Shown piece by piece: positions 26,149 through 35,584 of a DNA stretch of 50,700 nucleotides. Position 1 is the stretch's first letter. Each line of letters opens with the position of its first letter. The translations under genes and the position numbers were made by a program. The stretch covers positions 1 to 50,700 of the forward strand of contig JAJYLH010000045.1 of NCBI GenBank assembly GCA_021787845.1, read 5' to 3'. Under the pieces are notes generated by a model, which had not been told where the DNA came from, ran no database searches, and was given only the letters and a program-made list of their open reading frames with translations. Source of the DNA: Myxococcales bacterium. Lineage in GTDB: Bacteria > Myxococcota > Myxococcia > Myxococcales > JAJYLH01.

Positions 26149-29100
26149 TCAGAACGTGCCGGTGACCACGAAGACGGCGTTCAGTTGGTCGTCGGTGATG
26201 GCCAGGGTGTTCGAGTTGATCAGGGTGAGGCCCACCGCGTTCAACCCCCAGGCGACCGTCTCGGGATTGCATCCGCCGCTGGGACACCGGAGGGTGGAGG
26301 CGTTCAGCGGCACCCGGACGATCGACGCCTGGTTCTGGGCGGGCGAGTTGTTGGCGTAGAGGAGCGCCGGGCCATTGGCGCCGTCGACGAAGATGATTCC
26401 TCTCGGGGTGTCCACATGCCCGTTGAGGGTCCCGCAGCTCCCGTCCAGCGCGTCGCCCCAGCCTCCGTTGAGATCGTAGTAGTAGACGCCGCCCGAGCCG
26501 TAGCCACAGCCGTTGTTTCGGAAGGTCCCGAACGCCATCGCGTGGTTCGTCTGCCCGTTGAAGTCGGCCACGACCGCCACCGCGTCCCAGAGGTTGGAGG
26601 GGCCGTTGTTCACGCTGCGGGAGAATGCCGGCCAGTTGCCGCCGGCGTACGACTCCTTCAACTGCGGGCCGGCGGCGAAGTAGGACTGGTGGGCCTGGTC
26701 GTTCGAGTCTTCGGCGAAGGTGAAGAACTGATCCGGTTGAGAGGTGCCCACCTCCCAGTTGAGCCCGTTCGCCGTCCCGCCGTAGCCGGTCGTGTAGCTC
26801 GACACCGAGCCCGGACCGCTTCCCGCTTGCCAAGTCAGCAGTCGGTTCTGGTTGGTGCTGATGACGAAACCGTCGTTCAGCCCGACCTGAGAGGTCCCGG
26901 CATTGTAGATGATGTCGATCGGGCGGTACGAGTTGCCGCCGACGTTGGAGAGATCGACCGCGGTCGAGCCCGTCCCGGAAGTGCCTTGGGGGTCGACCTG
27001 GACGATCCGGTGATCGCCGTGGTTGGCGACGTACAAGAGCCCGCGCCGGACCGCCAGACCCCAGGGTTGGTTCAGCGTCGACCCCGGTCCCCCGGCGACC
27101 ATCTGCAGCGTGTAGCCGCTGCCCGCGCCCCAGTTGTTTCCGTTGGGCTGAATCGTGACCCGCACCGGCGCGCTCACTCCCATATTCCCCTGCGGATCGG
27201 TCGCCGCCCCGACCAGCGACAACGTCCCGTAGGCGGAGTTGCCCGAAACGTGGACGAGGAAGGTCTCCAGCGTCTGGCCCTGGTTCGGGGTGGATTCGAG
27301 CTGCGAGTAGTCAGCGGAGAACGCGCCTCGCGCCTGGAGGAGCACCTCGGCCACCCCGGAGCCGTCGGCGTCCAGAGCCATCACCTCGACCGAGATGTCG
27401 TCGCCGGGGGCGTAGTTGGTGGAGCCAGCCTGGCAACTCGACGGATCGGTCTTGTTGGTGAAGGTGCCAACGCAAGTGGTCACCGCCGGCGGGGTCGTGT
27501 CGATGCCGCTGTAGACATCGGCCACCGTGGCCGAGTTCGTGTAGGTGGTCCCGCCGACCGTCACCTTCGCCTGGACGGTATACGTCCCCACGCTGTTGAA
27601 GGTGATGGTGTCGTTGAGGGCATTGGAAGGTTGGCCCTGGACCACGTCGGGAGCCGTGCCCGGCGCCGGCAGCAGGGTGAGGCTGATGCTGGTCGGTTGC
27701 GAGCTGACCGGGTTCCCGGCGGCGTCCACCAGCGAGAACGTGAAGGGCACCGCGACTCCGATCGCGGCGTTGGTGGTCGCGAGGGAGAACCGAAGGGTCG
27801 TCGCCGGGGCCGGTCCCACCGTGAACGAGAAGGCCGCGGAGGTGAGGCCGCTCGCGATCGACTCGAGGACCAGCGAGTAGGTCCCGGCGGTGGTCACGCC
27901 GCTCACGGTCCCCGTCATCGCCACCGGGTCGAGGGTGGTCAGCGCGCCGGGCGCGTTCGTCACCACCGCCATCGGTGTTCCCGCGAGCGAGTTGTCATGG
28001 TCATCAGTCACCGAGTACGAGAAGTTCGCAGTCCCGCCGGAGGTGAGCGGCTGGGTGAAGCTCGTCACCGTCACCGCCGCCGGCGAACCCCCAGCCACCG
28101 CCAGGGGCGCAGTCGCGTTGACATTCGCGGAAGGATCGGTGGCGGTCACCGTCGCCGCCCCCGCCAGGTAGATCTGGAGCGACCCGCTCTGGCCGTTGGA
28201 GCCGGCGGTGGCCGTCCAGGTGCCGTCGGTGCCATCCAGCTTCAGCTTCTGTTGCCCGCTCGCCGCCGTGATCGTGACCAAGTCGGTAGTGGGATTGCCG
28301 TAGGCGTCCAGCGGCCGCGCCCGGTAGTAGATCGGAACGTCGGCGGTGGTCGCGGGAGACGACAGGACGAGGTCGATGGAAGTCGCCGGGCCGGGAACGA
28401 CGGTGAACGCCGCGGGAGAAGAAGACAGACCGGTGGCCGCGGCGGCGAGGACGACCGAGTAGCTCCCGGGACGAACGACGCCCTGGAGGGTGCCGCTCAG
28501 GCTCCGCGGATTGAGGGTCAGAATCGCGTCCGGAGCCGAAGTGGTCGCCGTCACCGGCGTCCCCGACACGGTGTTGCCGTGATCGTCCTGGACCAAGTAG
28601 GTGAAGGATGCGGTCTGACCCGCCTGGATCTGCTGCGGGAAGCCCTGGATGGCGAGCGTCGCCGGGAGGCCCGCCTCGACCCGGAGCGAGGCCGACGACT
28701 GGATGCTGGCGCTCGGATCGTTCGCGGTCACGGTCGCCGACCCCGCGAGATAGACTTGCAGCGACCCGCGCTGGCCATGGGCTCCGGCGTCCGCCGTCCA
28801 GGTTCCCTGGGTTCCGTCGAGGGCCACCGGATTGTTGCCCTCCGTCGCCGTGAGGGTCACCGCATCGGCAGTCGGATTTCCGTAGACGTCGGCCGGAACG
28901 GCGGTGTAGCGAACGGTGTCGTCCGCGGACGCCGTGTCTTGGGCAAGCGTCAGGTTGAGCTGGGTCGCCGGCCCGGGAATTACGGTGAAGGACTGGCTCG
29001 CCGACAACGACAGCCCCAACGCCGTCGCCACCACCTGGTACGGACCTCCGGCCTTGGTGGCACCAGTGAGCAGCGGCGGCACCATGAGCGCTCCCGGAGC

Positions 29101-30480
29101 GTCGGTGGAAAAGATCACCGGCAGCCCGGTGTCGTTGCCGAAGGTATCCTCGACCGTGGCGGCCAGCGTGATCGTCGTTCCGGCGGGCAGCGCTGCGAGC
29201 GTTCCCTGAGCCGGAGTCGCGGTGAGCGCCACCTTGTTCGGCGCGGCGGGAGCGACGGCGACCTGGGTTTGCAACGAGGTGGAAGCGCCGAGCTGGAGGG
29301 CGATCCGCTCGGTCCCCGCGCGATCGATGACCGCGGTGTGCTGCGTCTCGTCCATCACGGCGGTGGCGTCGGCCGAGGTGGTCTGGCAGGTCGCATCCGA
29401 GCAGGCGAAAGCCGCCAGGGTCCACGCGGTCTGCCCAGCGTCGGCGGGATTGCCGTAGGCGTCGGTCAGGGAAAGCGCGACGGTCTGCCCCGCGACGGCC
29501 GAGGTCGGGTTGGCCACGAGGTTGGCCGGATCGGCGGCGGTCACGGTCACCGTCGCCGTGGCGAAGAGGTCTGGCGAGATCGTGGCCACGACCGTCCACG
29601 GCTGCGCGGCCGCCTGGGTGAGCCCGGAAATCTGATTGCCTTGGATGAACGCTCCCGGAGCATCGGTCGAGAGGTGCGCGGGCACCGCGGTCGTGTTGCC
29701 GTCAGCGTCCGTGACGGTGACCTGGGCGGACACCGGGGTGCCCGCCGGGACGGTGATGGCGGCACCCGAGACCGCGCCGGAGGCGGGACTTGCGGAGAGG
29801 GTCAGGGCAACCTTCGCCGCCGCGCCGGCGAGGACCGCGAAGCTCGCCTCGTCGGTGGCGCCAGGGTTGTCGGTGCTCGCCGCCACCAGGGTCCAGGAGC
29901 CCGGATGGGTGAGGCCGGTGAGGGTAGCCGCGGCCCTGCCTTGAGCGTCGGTCGTGGCGGTGGCCGTGACGGTCAGCGGCGGAGTGACTCCGTCGGCCGT
30001 CGCGGTGAACGAGATCTGGAAGCTCGAGAGATCGATCGGCTCCGGGTTCGTCACCTGAGCTCGGGCCTCGAGGGTGCCGCTGTCGGCGTCGACCACGGTC
30101 GAGGCGATGGTGAGCGCGAGCGCGGCGGGGGCGGCCTTCGCTCGGGTGATGGTGATGGTCGCCGGCTGGGACGGGCCGTTCTGGTTCGCGGCCACCACCG
30201 AGATCACGTTCTTCCCGAGAGCGAGCGGAACCGTGAAGCTGAACCGGCTCGTGTACTGACCGGCGAAGACGGGAGCCGGGGCCTCGTTGTTGGCGAAGGC
30301 CGGCGTGCGCTGGACCGTCATCTTCGCGAGGTACTGGGCGCTGCCGGAGATGACCACGGCGGTCAGCTCGGTCGAGACGGGCACCGGGTCGAGGACCGGA
30401 ACCGGCGGCACGCTGGTGTCCTTACGGGCGCAGCCGGCCGCGACGAGAACGAGGACGAGGGCAGGAACGACGTGACGCAT
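26149..30480 (-). CDS. Giant lipoprotein with repeated Ig-like domains and a C-terminal propeller
   Basis: The 1,443-residue protein begins with a lipoprotein signal (LVLVLVAAGC, Cys17). Residues of roughly 90-1110 are repeated Ig/invasin-like domains: recurring VTVTDADGN, DAYGNP, STDAPGA, GPATQLNLTL and VTATDPSA motifs, as in bacterial Ig-like (Big) adhesins. From about 1120 on it looks like an NHL-type beta-propeller (LNQPWGLAVRRGLLYVANHGDHRIVQVD, TPRGIIFVDGANGPALLYANN). The start at 30480 has GGGAGATATCG before the ATG; the open frame runs on to 31608 but there it overlaps the upstream gene. A 32-bp gap separates it from the beta-barrel-like gene. Likely role: cell-surface adhesion or ligand binding, by inference. 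Confidence 0.85.
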   Translation of the reverse strand: MRHVVPALVLVLVAAGCARKDTSVPPVPVLDPVPVSTELTAVVISGSAQYLAKMTVQRTPAFANNEAPAPVFAGQYTSRFSFTVPLALGKNVISVVAANQNGPSQPATITITRAKAAPAALALTIASTVVDADSGTLEARAQVTNPEPIDLSSFQISFTATADGVTPPLTVTATATTDAQGRAAATLTGLTHPGSWTLVAASTDNPGATDEASFAVLAGAAAKVALTLSASPASGAVSGAAITVPAGTPVSAQVTVTDADGNTTAVPAHLSTDAPGAFIQGNQISGLTQAAAQPWTVVATISPDLFATATVTVTAADPANLVANPTSAVAGQTVALSLTDAYGNPADAGQTAWTLAAFACSDATCQTTSADATAVMDETQHTAVIDRAGTERIALQLGASTSLQTQVAVAPAAPNKVALTATPAQGTLAALPAGTTITLAATVEDTFGNDTGLPVIFSTDAPGALMVPPLLTGATKAGGPYQVVATALGLSLSASQSFTVIPGPATQLNLTLAQDTASADDTVRYTAVPADVYGNPTADAVTLTATEGNNPVALDGTQGTWTADAGAHGQRGSLQVYLAGSATVTANDPSASIQSSASLRVEAGLPATLAIQGFPQQIQAGQTASFTYLVQDDHGNTVSGTPVTATTSAPDAILTLNPRSLSGTLQGVVRPGSYSVVLAAAATGLSSSPAAFTVVPGPATSIDLVLSSPATTADVPIYYRARPLDAYGNPTTDLVTITAASGQQKLKLDGTDGTWTATAGSNGQSGSLQIYLAGAATVTATDPSANVNATAPLAVAGGSPAAVTVTSFTQPLTSGGTANFSYSVTDDHDNSLAGTPMAVVTNAPGALTTLDPVAMTGTVSGVTTAGTYSLVLESIASGLTSAAFSFTVGPAPATTLRFSLATTNAAIGVAVPFTFSLVDAAGNPVSSQPTSISLTLLPAPGTAPDVVQGQPSNALNDTITFNSVGTYTVQAKVTVGGTTYTNSATVADVYSGIDTTPPAVTTCVGTFTNKTDPSSCQAGSTNYAPGDDISVEVMALDADGSGVAEVLLQARGAFSADYSQLESTPNQGQTLETFLVHVSGNSAYGTLSLVGAATDPQGNMGVSAPVRVTIQPNGNNWGAGSGYTLQMVAGGPGSTLNQPWGLAVRRGLLYVANHGDHRIVQVDPQGTSGTGSTAVDLSNVGGNSYRPIDIIYNAGTSQVGLNDGFVISTNQNRLLTWQAGSGPGSVSSYTTGYGGTANGLNWEVGTSQPDQFFTFAEDSNDQAHQSYFAAGPQLKESYAGGNWPAFSRSVNNGPSNLWDAVAVVADFNGQTNHAMAFGTFRNNGCGYGSGGVYYYDLNGGWGDALDGSCGTLNGHVDTPRGIIFVDGANGPALLYANNSPAQNQASIVRVPLNASTLRCPSGGCNPETVAWGLNAVGLTLINSNTLAITDDQLNAVFVVTGTF

Positions 30481-30512
30481 CGATATCTCCCACGGAAACC
30501 GAAGCGGGCGCC

Positions 30513-31583
30513 TCACAGGCGCACCGCGTAGCCGACGCTGGGCACGAGGCTGCCCATCGCGTCGCTGCCGATCTTTCCCAGCCCACCGAGGTCGGCGTTC
30601 GCCTCCTGGTAGCGGATGTCGAGCACCACCTGGCCGGGGCCGAGCGCGCGCGCGAGCCCGACCAGCACCACGATGCCGTTGGTGTCGTCCTCGGCGTGCG
30701 AGAGCGAGGCGAAGCTCTCGAAGTCGGCGCGCACCAGGAGACGCTCGTAGGCGACGCCGGCCTCGGCGCTCAGGTGCCAGGCGGGCGGCCCCAGGGTGTT
30801 GAAGAAGACGAGCCCGGCGGTGAGCGCGAGGAGGGTGGTGTTCTGGACGAAGGAAGGGTCGGCGCCGCGTCCGGCGATCTCCACCGCGCCTTGGTAGGGC
30901 TGCATCGACCAGCCGAAGCCCAGGTCGAGGCGGAGGTGATTGCGCAGCCACGAAGGCCCGCCGGTGGGGAGGACGAAACCGAGCTCGAGGGCGGCGTCGG
31001 CGCCGGTGAACAGCTTCGTGCGAGGGATGGAGATGCCGACCCGCACCGCCGCGTACCATCGCCGGAAGTGAGCGGTCGCGGCCGGGTGGACCACCGCGTG
31101 AACGGCGGGGTGGGTGGTCGGATGAACCGCGGGCGGTGGAGTGCCGGGCATCGTCGCCTCGATGGTCTCGAAGCGGCTGGTCGAGGCGGGCACGGGGGGC
31201 GTCGCGACCAGCGGCGGGAGCGGCGGCGGCGGGAGGCGCTCGGCCTTGCGGCGCTCGACGCGGCGACGTTCGGCGCGGCGATGCAGCTCTCGCTTCGCGG
31301 GGTGCGGCCGGGGCCGCCACTTCTCGTGATGGCGCGTCCAGCGGCGCTTCTTCTCCTTCTTCTTCTTCTTGACACGGTGAGGTTCCGTCGTCTGGTCCTG
31401 GGCGGAGGCGGGAGCCGGAGCCGCGGTGGCGAGGAAGATCCCGGCGGCCAGGACCAGCATCCACGTCCGCCACGCCGGGATTCGGATACGTCGCCGCGCA
31501 TGCGGATCGCTCTCGACTCGCTCCTCCGGCCTCGATCCGCGGCGGAAGGTGACAGCATCCTCTCGACGTTCCAAGCTCGGCAT
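30513..31583 (-). CDS. Exported protein with predicted outer-membrane beta-barrel
   Basis: The 356-residue product has an internal signal segment (about 40-62: TWMLVLAAGIFLATAAPAPASA) after a long charged leader, so the true start may be later than the ATG used here. Then comes a very basic, low-complexity linker (KKKKKEKKRRWTRHH, ERRRVERRKAERL), a proline-rich stretch and, from about residue 175, alternating beta-strand patterns with a final hydrophobic strand (MGSLVPSVGYAVRL) ending in an aromatic/Leu residue, as in outer-membrane barrels. It is directly upstream of the giant Ig-like lipoprotein and likely in one operon, perhaps serving its export or anchoring. Family not recognised. Confidence 0.75.
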   Translation of the reverse strand: MPSLERREDAVTFRRGSRPEERVESDPHARRRIRIPAWRTWMLVLAAGIFLATAAPAPASAQDQTTEPHRVKKKKKEKKRRWTRHHEKWRPRPHPAKRELHRRAERRRVERRKAERLPPPPLPPLVATPPVPASTSRFETIEATMPGTPPPAVHPTTHPAVHAVVHPAATAHFRRWYAAVRVGISIPRTKLFTGADAALELGFVLPTGGPSWLRNHLRLDLGFGWSMQPYQGAVEIAGRGADPSFVQNTTLLALTAGLVFFNTLGPPAWHLSAEAGVAYERLLVRADFESFASLSHAEDDTNGIVVLVGLARALGPGQVVLDIRYQEANADLGGLGKIGSDAMGSLVPSVGYAVRL

Positions 31584-31787
31584 CGGGCGATGGTCCCGTA
31601 CACGGCACCGGCCGTCAAGCGCAACCTCGCGTCAAGAGCCGCCGTCGATAAGAGCGTTCACAGCAACGGGCCTCGCAACGAGCACGCGGTCCGCCGGCCC
31701 GCCCCGCGGATCCGCCTGCCTTCCGCGCGGCCTGTGTGTGACGAACCCGGCGCACCCGGCGATGGCGTTTCGGCGATACTCCCCCGC

Positions 31788-32462
31788 ATGACCGCGACGA
31801 CCCGGTTGTTTCTCGTTCGGCACGGCGCGACCCAGCTCACCTCGGAGGACCGCTTCTCGGGCGCCATCGGGGTCGACCTTTCGGACGAGGGGCGCGCGCA
31901 AGTGCGCTGTCTCGCCGAACGGCTCGCGCACGAACCCATCCGGGCGGTCTACACGAGCTCCCTGTCGCGCGCGGTCGAGACCGCCGAGCTGCTCGCCGCG
32001 CCGCACCGGCTCCCGGTCGACCAGCGCGTGGGGCTCGCCGAGATCAGCCATGGCCGCTGGGAAGGGCTGACCCGCCGCGAGGTCGAGTCGCGCTTCCCCG
32101 ACGAGTACCGCGCCTGGGAAACCGACCCGTTCACCTTCGCGCCCGAGGGGGGCGAGAGCGGTGTCCAGGTCCTCGCGCGGGCGCTGCCGGTGGTGCGGGA
32201 AATCGTCGTCCGCCATCGGGGCGAGCGCGTCCTCGTCGTCTCGCACAAGGCGACGCTCCGGCTCCTGCTGTCGAGCCTGCTCGGCTTCGACGCCCGCGGC
32301 TATCGCGACCGGCTCGACCAGTCGCCCGCGTGCCTCAACGTCGTCGACTTCAAGGACGCCGTGCGCGCCCGGCTGATGCTCTTCAACGACGTGTCGCACT
32401 ACGCGAGCGAGCCGCGACGGCCGGAAGACAACCTCTCGAAGTGGTGGGAGCACGGGACGTGA
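31788..32462 (+). CDS. Histidine phosphatase superfamily protein (phosphoglycerate mutase-like)
   Basis: The 224-residue protein carries the RHG motif in LVRHGATQLT (catalytic His12), the conserved YTSSLSRAVETAELLA, the acid in EISHGRWEGL, and the second active-site histidine in VLVVSHKATLRLLL. These define the branch-1 histidine phosphatases (cofactor-dependent mutase, CobC, RNase H-associated phosphatase and others). Substrate is not predictable, though the FDARGYRDRLDQSPACLNVV region resembles broad-specificity phosphatases. The start is ATG 31788, where the typical N-terminal strand begins. Single gene, divergent from the barrel gene and convergent with the response regulator across a repeat-rich gap. 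Confidence 0.9.
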   Translation: MTATTRLFLVRHGATQLTSEDRFSGAIGVDLSDEGRAQVRCLAERLAHEPIRAVYTSSLSRAVETAELLAAPHRLPVDQRVGLAEISHGRWEGLTRREVESRFPDEYRAWETDPFTFAPEGGESGVQVLARALPVVREIVVRHRGERVLVVSHKATLRLLLSSLLGFDARGYRDRLDQSPACLNVVDFKDAVRARLMLFNDVSHYASEPRRPEDNLSKWWEHGT

Positions 32463-32518
32463 GCGCCGAGGCCGCTGTCCCGACATCGGGTTCCCCACCC
32501 GCCAGAGACCGTGGCCTG

Positions 32519-33091
32519 TCGCCTTCGTTCGGGTTCGGCGCAGATTCTTCTCCCGGGGCACGGGCGTCCTTGCTCGTGGAGACTCGGGACCTGCCATTCC
32601 GCGGGTTCGGTTCTCCTTCCCCAGGGGGGGTCGGGTGGCTGTCGCCAAGTAGGACGGGCGGTCCCGGAGCCCGCAGGGCTTCGGGCTGCCCGTTGTTCCA
32701 GAGCGAATGTGTGTGGGGGCAGGCCGATGTCGCTCGAGTCGTCTGGAAGATCCGGAACGATCGCTCTTGGACGGACCATGCTTGTCCGGTTCACACACCT
32801 GTGATGGTCATTGGGCTCGAGCCGCGCGGCGTTAGCCCGCGGTTTCGGCGGCTGCTGCGGGCTGACGCCACGTGGCTCAAGCCATCCGATGCCCGCAAGT
32901 GCATCAACCGATAGGCATGGGACGGACAGCCCCAGAGCGCGAAGAACCGCGCTCGACGGGACTGTCCATCCTACTGGCCTCTACTGCACCGCGCTTACGA
33001 AATCCGTTGCCGTTCATCGACAGGGAAAACACACACCCGGGAGGCCCGTGTCACGGTCGAAGGACCCGCGCCGCAACCCGAACGAAGGCGA
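32519..33091. repeat. Repeat-packed convergent intergenic region with outer inverted arms
   Basis: Arms TCGCCTTCGTTCGGGTT (from 32519) and AACCCGAACGAAGGCGA (to 33091) enclose a GGCACGGGCGTCC hairpin copy, a TCCAGAGCGA copy, the MITE-like element at 32777-32919 and a second GGACAGTCC-type unit. The same outer arm bounds the cassette inside the kinase gene. The left arm lies inside the region just after the histidine phosphatase stop (32462). No gene is seen from 32463 to 33226. Confidence 0.6.
32777..32919. mobile_element. MITE-like element with CATG ends and exact 8-bp target duplication
   Basis: The 143-bp element starts CATGCTTGTCCGGTTCAC and ends GTGCATCAACCGATAGGCAT plus G; the ends pair imperfectly. 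It is flanked by GGACGGAC on both sides (32769-32776 and 32920-32927). Its interior is an inverted pair of a different repeat (GGCTCGAGCCGCGCGGCGTT / GACGCCACGTGGCTCAAGCC). It has no coding capacity. Same end type as the elements at 8731 and 42462, but a different interior. Confidence 0.8.
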
Positions 33092-33112
33092 TGCCCCTCG
33101 ACCCAGACCAAT

Positions 33113-33180
33113 CGTCCGATCGGTCCGATCCGTCCGATCGGTCCGATCCGTCCGATCGGTCCGATCCGTCCGATCCGTCG
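33113..33180. repeat. TCCGATCGG decamer array
   Basis: Seven near-perfect decamers of the alternating TCCGATCGG / TCCGATCCG type, ending 47 bp beyond the stop of the response regulator gene. Every decamer carries GATC. Related arrays lie at 39919 and 42346. Confidence 0.75.
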
Positions 33181-33226
33181 AGGATGCGCGAAGCGACTGG
33201 CCTTCTCGGCTCGCGCGTCTTCGGCG

Positions 33227-33931
33227 CTACTCCACTTCGATGATGCCCTTGCGGATGCCTTCGGTGACCGCCTCGACCCGGTTCGTCACGTCGAGCTTGT
33301 GGTAGATGTGCTCCAGGTGCGTGCGGACCGTCGCCCGCGAGAGGTTCAGCACCCCTGCCGCCTCGCTGTTCGACAGCCCCTTGGAAATGAGCTGGAGGAT
33401 CTCCGCCTCCCTCACCGTGAGCTGCACCTTCGGCTCCGGCAGCCCCTCCGCCGGCGGCTCCAGCGCGTCCTCCGGCTGCGTCCTCGCCGCCGGCCGCGGC
33501 TCCTCCCGCACGTGGAAGGTCTTCAAGAGCCGCCGAGCCAGGCTCGGCTGGATGACGCTCCCGCCCGCATGGACGTCGCGGATGGCCTCGATCACCCGCT
33601 CGACCGGCGCCCCCTTGAGCAGGTAACCAGAAGCGCCGGCCCTCACCGCGTCGAGCACCTTCTCCTCCTCGTCGAAGATGGTGAAGATGAGGACCTCGAC
33701 CTCCGGCTCGAGCGCCTTGATCTCGCGGGTCACCTCGATGCCGCTCATCCGCGGCAGGCCCAGGTCGCACAGCACCACCTCGGGCTTCGCGTGCGACAGC
33801 TCCTCCAGCGCCGCCTCCCCCGAGAGCGCGGTGCCGACGATTTCGATCTCGCTCGACTCCTGGAGGAGCCTGAGCTGGCTGCGCAGAATCTTCGGCTGGT
33901 CTTCCACCACCATCACGCGGATCTTCCGCAT
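33227..33931 (-). CDS. NarL/FixJ-type response regulator
   Basis: The 234-residue regulator has an N-terminal receiver domain with acidic pocket (Glu10/Asp11), phospho-acceptor Asp56 in VVLCDLGLPRMSG, Thr84 and Lys105 (YLLKGAP), and a C-terminal LuxR helix-turn-helix (about 168-230: LTVREAEILQLISKGLSNSEAAGVLNLSRATVRTHLEHIYHKL). The proline-rich linker between them (PAARTQPEDALEPPAEG) is longer than usual. It sits 22 bp after the histidine kinase gene on the same strand, so the two are an operon and a cognate pair. Target genes unknown. Confidence 0.95.
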   Translation of the reverse strand: MRKIRVMVVEDQPKILRSQLRLLQESSEIEIVGTALSGEAALEELSHAKPEVVLCDLGLPRMSGIEVTREIKALEPEVEVLIFTIFDEEEKVLDAVRAGASGYLLKGAPVERVIEAIRDVHAGGSVIQPSLARRLLKTFHVREEPRPAARTQPEDALEPPAEGLPEPKVQLTVREAEILQLISKGLSNSEAAGVLNLSRATVRTHLEHIYHKLDVTNRVEAVTEGIRKGIIEVE

Positions 33932-33953
33932 CGGCTCTCTCCCTTGGCGAACG

Positions 33954-35186
33954 TTACGCGGCGGGCACCTGGAAGGGCGGCGCGCTCCCTGCGAGCGGCA
34001 CGTGCAGCTCCACCCGGGTGCCCTTCCCGGGAGCGCTCTCGACCTGCGCGCGACCGCCCGAGTGCTGCGCGCGCTCGCTCATGTTCAAGAGCCCGTAGTG
34101 GCCGGGCGGCGGCGGCTGGTGCGCGTCGAACCCCTGCCCGTCGTCCGCGACCGACAGGTCGCACCCCAGGTCCGAGAAGCGCAAGGTCACCTCGACGTTC
34201 GCCGCCCGCGCGTGGCGCGCCACGTTGGTCAGGCTCTCCTGCAGCACCCGGAACAAGGTCAGCGCCGCCTCCGAGCCGACCGGCCGCTCCCGGCCCTCCT
34301 GGGAAAAGCGCACCTTCAGGCCGCGCGAGCGCCCCTCGAACTTCGCGCACACCTCCCCCACCGCCCGCACCAGGTCGAAGTCGTCCCGCATCATCTTCAA
34401 GCTGCGGCGCAGCTCGTCGATGCTCTCCTCCGCCTGCCCCTTGAGCTCCGAGATTTCGCTCTTGAGCTTCTCGTCGTGCGCCAGGTTCTGCAGGTACTCC
34501 GCCTGGAGGATGAGGCTCGAGAGCGTTCCCCCGAGGCCGTCGTGGATTTCCCGAGCCAAGCGGGTGCGCTCCTCCACCACGGCGAGCTCCTGGAGCGAAC
34601 GCTGGAGCCGGAGGATTTCCCGGTGCTTGGTCTCCTCGCGCCAGTTCAGGTAGACGACGACGTAGATCACCACGCAGTTGATGGCGCTGTACCAGACGAG
34701 GAAGAGCAGGTCGTGCGAGTCGAAGTGGCCGTGGTTCAGAAGCTCCTGGATCTTCGCGACCACCGGGAAGGTGAGGAGCGGCGGAATCACCGCGAGCGGC
34801 TTCGGGAAGAGCATCACGAACAGCATCGTGAACAAGAGCTGCGTCGGTAAGAGCGGGCTCTGCAGCGCGCCGGTCGAAACGACGAGATAGACGAGCACGA
34901 TGAGGTCGAGGCAGAGGGTGAGGAACGTCAGGCCGCTGCCGAAGTACGGTCGCTCGAGCAAGGCGTAGCTGGCGGCGCTGTAAGCGACCATCACCAGGTA
35001 GACGACCGCGGGCACCGGGCCCTCGATGCCGAACGCCTCCTTCCAGGCGGGAATGACGAGGATGCCCAGGCCCAAGGTCAACAGCGCGAGCCGCGCGTAG
35101 AACAACGCCCGCGCGCGCATCAAGAAGCGGTCGTGCGCGTACGCCGCGTCGTCGAGCTCTTGGTGCCCGGCCGGATCGGTCGCCAC
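33954..35186 (-). CDS. Membrane sensor histidine kinase (HisKA_3 / NarX-DegS type)
   Basis: The 410-residue kinase has about six transmembrane helices in residues 30-182 with short loops and no large periplasmic sensor, so the signal is probably sensed in the membrane. The dimerisation/phosphoacceptor segment is REIHDGLGGTLSSLILQAEYL (His215), and the HATPase_c domain has LFRVLQESLTNVARHA (N box), VADDGQGF (G1) and HYGLLNMSERA (G2). It would phosphorylate the response regulator encoded 22 bp downstream. The nearest families are the NarX/DegS/LiaS group. No ribosome site stands out at the chosen ATG. Confidence 0.94.
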   Translation of the reverse strand: MATDPAGHQELDDAAYAHDRFLMRARALFYARLALLTLGLGILVIPAWKEAFGIEGPVPAVVYLVMVAYSAASYALLERPYFGSGLTFLTLCLDLIVLVYLVVSTGALQSPLLPTQLLFTMLFVMLFPKPLAVIPPLLTFPVVAKIQELLNHGHFDSHDLLFLVWYSAINCVVIYVVVYLNWREETKHREILRLQRSLQELAVVEERTRLAREIHDGLGGTLSSLILQAEYLQNLAHDEKLKSEISELKGQAEESIDELRRSLKMMRDDFDLVRAVGEVCAKFEGRSRGLKVRFSQEGRERPVGSEAALTLFRVLQESLTNVARHARAANVEVTLRFSDLGCDLSVADDGQGFDAHQPPPPGHYGLLNMSERAQHSGGRAQVESAPGKGTRVELHVPLAGSAPPFQVPAA

Positions 35187-35584
35187 GAAAAGCGAGGATA
35201 CCAGCGTTCCGCCTCGCCCTCACGAGGCCGGGGCGCCGGGCGGGCAACACGCCGCTGGTCCCGACCGCGTCGCGCGCATAACCACCCTGATCGCCCGACG
35301 CGATCGGCGAGGCCGGACCCGAGACCAACCGGCGCCGCCGAACACAGGCGGCAGGCCGGCCGACCTCCATCTGCGCTCTCGGCGAGTGCCACCGCCTGCG
35401 CCGACCGGGACCGATTCCTATGGCCGCTACCGCACCCCCCCGGAGAAGGCCCCGATGGCACCCGGCACGGCTGGAGCCGGGCCGCGGCGCAGACGCTGGA
35501 CTCCGGCGCTCCCGCTCAGCAGGAAGCGCGGTGGGCGAGGAGAAGCGTTTCCGCCTTCTCCTCGCCCGCATGAGAGCAGCAGCG
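35187..35584. other. Gene-free stretch between the kinase and KGG genes
   Basis: About 400 bp with no convincing gene on either strand. A 13-bp perfect stem-loop (35533-35567) is listed separately. GATCGG-like palindromes occur near 35295 (GATCGCCCGACGCGATCGGCG), but nothing else stands out. Confidence 0.4.
35533..35567. terminator. Perfect 13-bp stem-loop beyond the KGG gene
   Basis: GGGCGAGGAGAAG and CTTCTCCTCGCCC pair exactly around a 9-nt loop. It ends 17 bp after the stop of the KGG-repeat gene on the minus strand. There is no T-tract, so it may act with Rho or as an mRNA-stabilising hairpin rather than as a classic terminator. Confidence 0.55.

Noticed and set aside
26185-30531. Antisense frame of about 1,448 codons opposite the giant lipoprotein
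   Set aside because: It is the mirror of high-GC codon usage; the minus-strand frame has a signal peptide, ribosome site and repeated Ig-like domains, the plus-strand frame has none.
35187-35584. Several short frames on both strands
   Set aside because: Compositional shadows with no ribosome sites or family features.
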